A stretch of DNA of 23,321 nt from Entomortierella parvispora (taxonomy: Eukaryota; Mortierellomycota; Mortierellomycetes; Mortierellales; Mortierellaceae), in contig CAUYJH010000020.1 of assembly GCA_963573315.1 (NCBI GenBank), positions 1 through 23,321 on the forward strand, written 5' to 3'. Both the position numbers and the translations under genes were made by a program. The notes beneath the pieces were generated by a model that saw only the letters and a program-made list of their open reading frames with translations, made no database searches and was not told where the DNA came from. Shown here one piece after another: positions 20,320 through 23,321 of the stretch (positions are counted from its first letter, which is position 1; the number at the start of each line of letters is the position of its first letter).

Positions 20320-20487
20320 CTGTACTGTACAAAAGATATGGTTGCAAATTTTCTCCGCACCCTGTGCCAAACATTGATCGATGTCCTCAACAATCAAGGG
20401 CTTGTTAGCATTCAAAGAGCCTGCTTCCCGTCTCTCGAAAGCAGGAGGGGATCTGTCTTCATCATATATTTCTATTTTGCATTGCAT
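20320..20487 (-). pseudogene. 5' piece of an ORF split by the transposon insertions
   Basis: ATG at 20487-20485 on the minus strand, preceded by an in-frame TGA, then 56 codons (MQCKIEIYDEDRSPPAFE and on) to the array boundary. As it stands the frame runs a few codons into Crypton copy 3. With both elements removed it continues through CAG-TAC-ATA into the piece at 4514-4398 and ends at TGA, about 95 codons in all. I do not recognise the product. It may be a small gene, an exon, or an older element fragment. Confidence 0.4.
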
Positions 20488-22176
20488 ATCCTTGAATCAG
20501 CATATACCTAGAGTGACAACAGGTCGCGTCAGTGTTTGACCCTGATCTCTTGATGTTATGGCGAGGTCCGTGTATTGGAAGTGGCCAATTGCTAACAAGC
20601 AGCATGGTCGCTGACTGCCCGCGTCCGATAATCTGATAATCCCGGCTTCTGTTCTCTTTCATCACACGCCCTGAAAAGTGATGGAGCGCGGTTACAATTA
20701 TATGTAAAAAAAAGGTTCAAAAGTTCAAAAGTTTGCCCTCCACAACGTAAAAGGTCTTTCGGCTCCTTCGAGAAGGATTGTTCTTCTCCAATTGACATCT
20801 CCAGTTCCTAACCTTGGACATGCATAGTTCCAAACTCACCAACGGAACCCGAGGGCGAATTTGGTTTTTTTAGGGTGGTCGATGCTCTCGCCTCCCCGCT
20901 ATTTTAATACGGTCTTTCCGGTTCAGCAAATGATCCTAGTCTCCGGAGTGAAGGCTCTCAAAAGAAAAAAAAAAAAAAAAAAAGAGAGACAGAGAGGCAT
21001 GCTGGCATCCACATGCGAGGACAACCACTTCGCCCTCCCCCAACCTCAGCTGTCCCCCTCCACGTTCCCGCCCCCCAAAACAAAACATTGTCATTTGCTT
21101 CTCAAGGTACAATACACAAGTGCACAAAAGGATGCCCTGATCATCCTTATCCTCTTGCAGGGCTACTCCCTTTTGTTTGCACCCGACCACCACAACGCAG
21201 TGTGTTTTCATTTCTCGAAATTGCATTTTTCTTTTTTTGGTGTCCAGGGCAAGCAGCTCTGCTTGCAGCCGTCAAAAAGCACATGGGAGTGGACAAAGTG
21301 AAAAAAGGCAGCGCAAACAAAAACAAAAGAGAAATGGGTTTTCTCTTTGAACCAGGAAGCTGGTTGTTGTTGAATGAAAGCGGACGGACACATGGCAAGG
21401 ACCTTGACGCGAGTAGAATACGGTTCCGTGCTCGGTCCAACGCACAGCAAGGCCGCACCGCCTGTTAGGACAAAATGTCAGTCTAACCCGAACGCTGCGT
21501 GGGCGAACTGCTCTTCCTTCATCCAAACGACATTAGCATTCAACATCCGCTTGTGTTTTCTCCATCGGACACCGTGAGGGTGACTCTCCGCCTTTCCCTA
21601 TCTCTCTGTGTCGTCTTCTCTATCGCCAACTTGTTCTTTGAGCTCTCTCGTGCTCGTCTCTGCGCTTGGGGCACTGGCACGGAGCACACATGTGGACTGC
21701 AAAAATAATGTTGTAGAGCTGGGAGCAGCACACTTGTGTCGAGACGAACAGTGCACCGATGGTACTTCCAACGATACAACGATACGCGCATTCGCATCCT
21801 CACAATCACGATGCCCTCCGTCCCTGTTCTCCTTCCCCTTCCTTCCTTCCTTACTTCCATTACCCTGTCCATCCTTGTGTGCGCATCCAATACCTTCCCC
21901 CCCCTCGCCTCCACTGCTCTTGTCTTCTCCCCTTCCTCTTCTCTCTCTTTCCATCCTTGCAGATCCATTGCAATCCCTCGTGATATCGGATGCACCCTTT
22001 CGCCCTTGTTCCTGAATATATCGACTCTCCTTCCCCTTGTTATCTCCTTTCTCTTGTCGTCATTTATTCCTTCATTCCTTAGCATTTCACTCATTCCTCA
22101 TTCTCTTTTATTTTTCATTCCAATCATTTCATTCTTTCGCATTCCTTTCTCCTCTTTTTTTGCATTCGCACTCATC
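20488..22176. other. Gene-free region between the array and the last gene
   Basis: Mixed composition to about 20930, then an A-rich run (20960-20985), and from about 21790 a strongly pyrimidine-rich plus strand (CCTTCC, CTCTCT, CATTCC) up to the start codon, as in the leader of a fungal gene. Open frames of up to 184 codons occur here (for example minus strand 22094-21540) but are low-complexity antisense of the pyrimidine tract. No RNA gene, TATA box or mobile-element end recognised. Confidence 0.55.
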
Positions 22177-23321
22177 ATGGACATGTTCAACACTGACAGT
22201 GGGTTCCGGCCACCCCCACCCCTCTCGTTCAACGCGCCAGTCCCTGGACTGTTTGATAAGCCAACGGGCTATTCAGGTAAGCATTCTGCTATTGTTAATA
22301 ACATCTCGTTACCGCTCAACCTGCTCCTCTTCTGTGATCGATATTTCGATTCAATATTTTTAATTCCAATAATGAAACGCGATAAATGCAATCCCAGTCC
22401 GCGCAAAGAGCTTTTCTGGGACGCGTCTCGGCGGTTTTTATTATTTATTTTTCTGGTTTTACTGAATATTTTCCTTCAAATATCTGACACTTTTCAACTC
22501 TTTTTCGTTTCTCTTCCACCCAAAACACAAACCAAAAAAGATCTCTTCTCTTCGCCTTCCACAGTCATTTCACCCTCCACTAGTGTGCCCGCCTTCCCTC
22601 CAACCTCAGTCCCTCAGCCAGACCCATCTATGATGAGCCTGCTCTTGGGTAGTGGAGGTCACCAAGACGGCGGCCTTTTCAATCCTTCGGAACAACGTTA
22701 CTTCTCAGAGTTCTTGGACACGCTGGTCGTCGATCAGAACTTTGCCTTTGATCCCAACATGATCCCTTCTCTTCCTAGTCTTCCGAATCTGTCCTTGTTC
22801 TCTTTGCCCAATCACGAACAGCAACAGTCCTTGCGGTCTTCTACAGAGACACCAGGGTATCCTCCTTCATTGGACTATGACCAAAGCCCAACCTCGACAA
22901 CATCCTCTTCCAACTCTGGACCGCTGTACGATCCTGGTGTCGTGGTGCCTTCTCAGGGTGAGAGAAATGGACTGTATTACTACCCCTCAGCCTCCTTGCC
23001 AACCAAACGAAGAATGAGCCTTGGCACTACCACAGAGAATGACGGCAGCCAAGACCCTGTTATCGTGGGCAGCAGAATCGAAGCTCCTTTGGATCCAGTC
23101 TCGTATCAAAAGGAGACCACCCACAAGATGTCCAAGTTGACCCTAGGCCAGCAGGCCAACAGCGGCAGCCATCACAACCGCGACGATTACTCGCTGAGCA
23201 ATCCAGACCAGCCACGACGGGATTCCCCTCCTCTTCCTCTTCCAACTCGATACGGTACGCCTCGGCCCATGCTGGCCTCTCATCGCTCAATATCCGGCAC
23301 TTCTCTGCCTCGTACCCGATC
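22177..23321 (+). CDS. N-terminal part of a Ser/Pro-rich protein, possible transcriptional regulator (runs off the window)
   Basis: Exon 1 is 22177-22276 (MDMFNTDSGFRPPPPLSF) and exon 2 starts at 22565; the intron 22277-22564 has a GTAAGC donor and a CTTCCACAG acceptor after a pyrimidine tract, joined in phase 1. Exon 2 stays open to the last base, over 250 codons, with codon use like a real gene. It contains a hydrophobic/acidic block FNPSEQRYFSEFLDTLVVDQ followed by FAFDPNMIPSLPSLPNL, then Ser/Thr/Pro-rich sequence with a KRR cluster. A similar FSEFLD block near the N-terminus occurs, as far as I recall, in some fungal bHLH factors, but no DNA-binding domain lies within the window. Presence of a gene is well supported; function is a guess. 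Confidence 0.7.
   Translation, partial: MDMFNTDSGFRPPPPLSFNAPVPGLFDKPTGYSGKHSAIVNNISLPLNLLLFCDRYFDSIFLIPIMKRDKCNPSPRKELFWDASRRFLLFIFLVLLNIFLQISDTFQLFFVSLPPKTQTKKDLFSSPSTVISPSTSVPAFPPTSVPQPDPSMMSLLLGSGGHQDGGLFNPSEQRYFSEFLDTLVVDQNFAFDPNMIPSLPSLPNLSLFSLPNHEQQQSLRSSTETPGYPPSLDYDQSPTSTTSSSNSGPLYDPGVVVPSQGERNGLYYYPSASLPTKRRMSLGTTTENDGSQDPVIVGSRIEAPLDPVSYQKETTHKMSKLTLGQQANSGSHHNRDDYSLSNPDQPRRDSPPLPLPTRYGTPRPMLASHRSISGTSLPRTR

Noticed and set aside
21540-22094. 184-codon minus-strand frame
   Set aside because: It is rich in Arg, Glu and Gly because it is antisense to a CT-rich leader, and no domain is visible.

Overview
The window looks like nuclear DNA of an early-diverging filamentous fungus, most likely Mucoromycota and probably Mortierellomycota. 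The evidence is short GT-AG introns, a peroxisomal beta-oxidation gene, a fungal AP-1/Pap1-type bZIP factor with homopolymer glutamine, many microsatellites, and a Crypton/Ndc10-type tyrosine recombinase of a kind I associate with these fungi. The lineage is inferred from protein style, not from a database match.

Layout. 1-426: 3' end of a plus-strand gene for a MaoC/hydratase-2 enzyme ending in the peroxisomal signal SKL, probably the C-terminus of multifunctional enzyme 2 (Fox2). 427-1080: convergent intergenic DNA. 1081-3501: minus-strand three-exon bZIP transcription factor. 3502-4397: gene-free, strongly strand-biased DNA with microsatellites. 4398-20487: a nested mobile-element locus. 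20488-22176: gene-free DNA. 22177-23321: first two exons of a plus-strand Ser/Pro-rich protein, possibly a transcriptional regulator, cut by the window edge.

The centre is the main result. A 5,006-bp unit is present three times head to tail (5295-10300, 10301-15306, 15307-20312) and closes with a fourth copy of its 7-bp boundary sequence CACTGTA (20313-20319). Each unit carries one six-exon gene whose spliced product (about 1,097 aa in my model) has an N-terminal core-binding-like region, a tyrosine-recombinase/Ndc10-like domain with R439, H568-x-x-R571, W594 and Y602, a coiled coil, and a C-terminal Gcr1_C-like domain. This is the architecture described for fungal CryptonF transposons. The three copies look identical, even in an A18 run, which implies very recent amplification or, less likely, an assembly error.

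The left boundary of the array lies exactly at the outer end of a 785-bp Tc1/mariner/pogo-type element (4515-5299; perfect 26-bp terminal inverted repeats, TA duplication, a remnant of a minus-strand transposase). The shared 7 bp consists of the last 5 bp of that terminal repeat plus the TA duplication. Removing both elements on paper joins 4398-4514 to 20320-20487 in one uninterrupted minus-strand frame. The locus therefore reads as three layers: an ORF, a Tc1/pogo-type insertion in it, and a Crypton integrated at the end of that insertion and then tandemly amplified.
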